Source of the DNA: Symbiodinium natans
Lineage: Eukaryota; Sar; Dinophyceae; Suessiales; Symbiodiniaceae
NCBI GenBank assembly: GCA_905221605.1
Contig: CAJNDS010001174.1
Coordinates: 1-30,306, forward strand
Direction of reading: 5' to 3'
DNA: 30,306 bases
Numbering within the stretch: the first letter of the stretch is position 1; every line of letters begins with the position of its first letter. The notes below the pieces were generated by a model. It was not told the DNA's origin, made no database searches, and saw only the letters and a list, made by a program, of their open reading frames with translations. Below are positions 28,861 through 30,306 of the stretch, piece by piece. Both the position numbers and the translations under genes were made by a program.

Positions 28861-30190
28861 GGTCGCTTTCTATAGTTTGGCATAAACGGTACCCCCGCGG
28901 GCCTAAACTGTGAACGGTACCCCCACGCGGATTTTCGGACATTGGCTAAACTATAAACGTCGAACATTTGGGGCCACTTTCTACAGTTGGGCACCTAAAC
29001 TGTAAACGGTACCCCCCACGCGGATTTTCGGACTTTGGTTAAACTATAAGCGTCTATAGTTCAGGGGCCGCTTTCTTTAGTGTGGCACCTAAACCGTGAA
29101 TGGTACCCCCACACGGATTCTCGGACTTTTGCTAAACTATAAACGTTTATTGTTTTAGGGGTCACTTTCTATAGCTTGACACCTGACTGTAAACGTGCAA
29201 AACGGTACCCCCTACGCGGATTTTCGGATTTTGGCTACACTGTAAGCGTCTATAGTTTAGGGGCCACTTTCTATAGTTTGGCACCTGAACTGTAAACGGT
29301 ACCCTCACGCGGATTTTCGGATGTTGGCCTAGACTGTAAACGGTACCCCCACGCGGATTTTCGGCCTTTGGCTGAACTATAAACGTCGACAGTTTTTGGG
29401 GCCACCTTCTACAGTTTGGCACCTAAACTGTAAACGGTACCCCCACGCGGATTTTCGGACTTTGGCTAAACTATAAACGTCTTTAGTTTAGGGGCCACTT
29501 TCTATAGTTTGGCACCTAAACTGCAAGCGGTGCCCCCACGCAGATTTTCGGACTTTGGCTAAGCTATAAACACCTATAGTTTTAGGGGTCACTTTCTATA
29601 GTTTGGCACCTGAACTGTAAATTGTAACCTCACGTGGATTTTCGGACTTTTGCGAACCTATAAACGTCTATAGTTTAGGGGCACTTTCAAACTGTAAGCG
29701 GTACCCCCGCGCGGATTTTCGGACTTTGGCTAAACTATAAACGTTTATAGCTTAGGGGCGACTTTCTATTGTTCGGCACTTACACTATAAATGGTACCCC
29801 CGCGCGGATTTTCGACTGTGGCTACACTATAAACGTTGAAAGTTTGGGGCACTTTCTATAGTTTGGCACCTAAACTGTAAACGTTACCCCCACACGGGTT
29901 TTCGGACTTTGGCTAAACTATAAACGTCTATAGTTCAGGGGCCACTTTCTATAGTTCGGCACCTAAACTATATATGGTACCCCCACGCGGATTTTCGGAC
30001 TTTGGCTAAACTATAAACGTCGAAAGTTTGGGGCCACTTTCTACAGTTTGGCACCTAAACTGCAAACGCTACCCCCACGCGGATCTTCGGACTTTGTTTA
30101 AACTATAAGCGTCTATAATTTAGGGGCCACTTTCTATAGTTTGGCACTTGAACTGTAAACGGTACCCCACGCGGATTTTCGGATTTTGGC
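28861..30190. repeat. About 93-bp satellite with GGTACC and CGCGGATTTTCGG
   Basis: About 14 diverged units: CTATAGTTTGGCACCTAAAC, then TGTAAACGGTACCCCCACG, then CGGATTTTCGGACTTTGGC, then TAAACTATAAACGTCTATAG and TTTAGGGGCCACTTT. The last part matches the 50-bp satellite, so the two are related. Many units carry the GGTACC hexamer. Confidence 0.92.
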
Positions 30191-30306
30191 TAAGCCATGC
30201 TAAGTCATCAACAAGGTGGAGGCAACGCGCAAGGAAGGTGGAAGCAAGCGGAAACATGGTGGAAGCAAGGTGGAAGCAAGGTGGCAGCAAGATGGAAGCA
30301 AGGTTG
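30191..30306. repeat. 11-bp repeat GTGGAAGCAAG
   Basis: Starts degenerate at about 30215 and becomes more regular towards the window edge, where it is cut off. Its real extent is unknown. Confidence 0.85.

Overview
The window looks like nuclear DNA of a dinoflagellate, most likely a Symbiodiniaceae-type genome. This is inferred from long TTTAGGG/CCCTAAA arrays (the dinoflagellate and plant-type telomere repeat), GC-rich genes with short introns whose frame is best kept by GC or GA donors next to CAG|G boundaries, a possible splice-leader acceptor, and a very high tandem-repeat load. No bacterial signal is present and no rRNA, tRNA or CRISPR was seen. About two thirds of the window is repeat; only about 10.5 kb (14.5-25.1 kb) is gene-like.

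Layout. 1-990: a 14-bp tandem array, a G-rich TGGGGC tract and a spacer. 991-5970: a patchwork of interstitial telomeric arrays, conserved array-flanking blocks (called here A, B and C), GC palindromes and minisatellites, arranged as a mirror image around about 4.2 kb. 5971-14364: a 46-bp satellite plus units of about 370 bp that share its core; about 3 kb of this is tandemly duplicated at high identity. 14566-15153: an intact two-exon ASCH-domain gene. 15154-16650: apparent non-coding DNA with a few weak exon candidates. 16651-25031: a five-exon Helitron-like gene of about 2,611 codons, encoding an OTU-type cysteine protease domain, cysteine clusters with a DUF6570-like region, a Rep/Helitron-like nuclease region (HxH and Y-x3-Y-x2-K), a complete Pif1-type helicase and a cysteine-rich tail that is frameshifted. 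25110-25934: an inverted counterpart of the left side (same minisatellite family, block A and telomeric array). 25935-30306: a unique hairpin-bearing stretch, then three related satellites (267, 50 and about 93 bp) built on the core TATAGTTTAG/CTAAACTATA, and a short 11-bp repeat.

How it fits together. The Helitron-like protein carries the activities expected of an autonomous rolling-circle element: single-strand nicking and joining by Rep, and unwinding by Pif1. The OTU protease is an accessory domain. The reading frame is largely intact but the last zinc-finger pair is out of frame, so this copy may be recently degenerated or contain a base error. The 24.6 kb between two oppositely oriented telomeric arrays carrying the same flanking block A is the most unusual large-scale structure. 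All family calls come from reading motifs; no database search was done.
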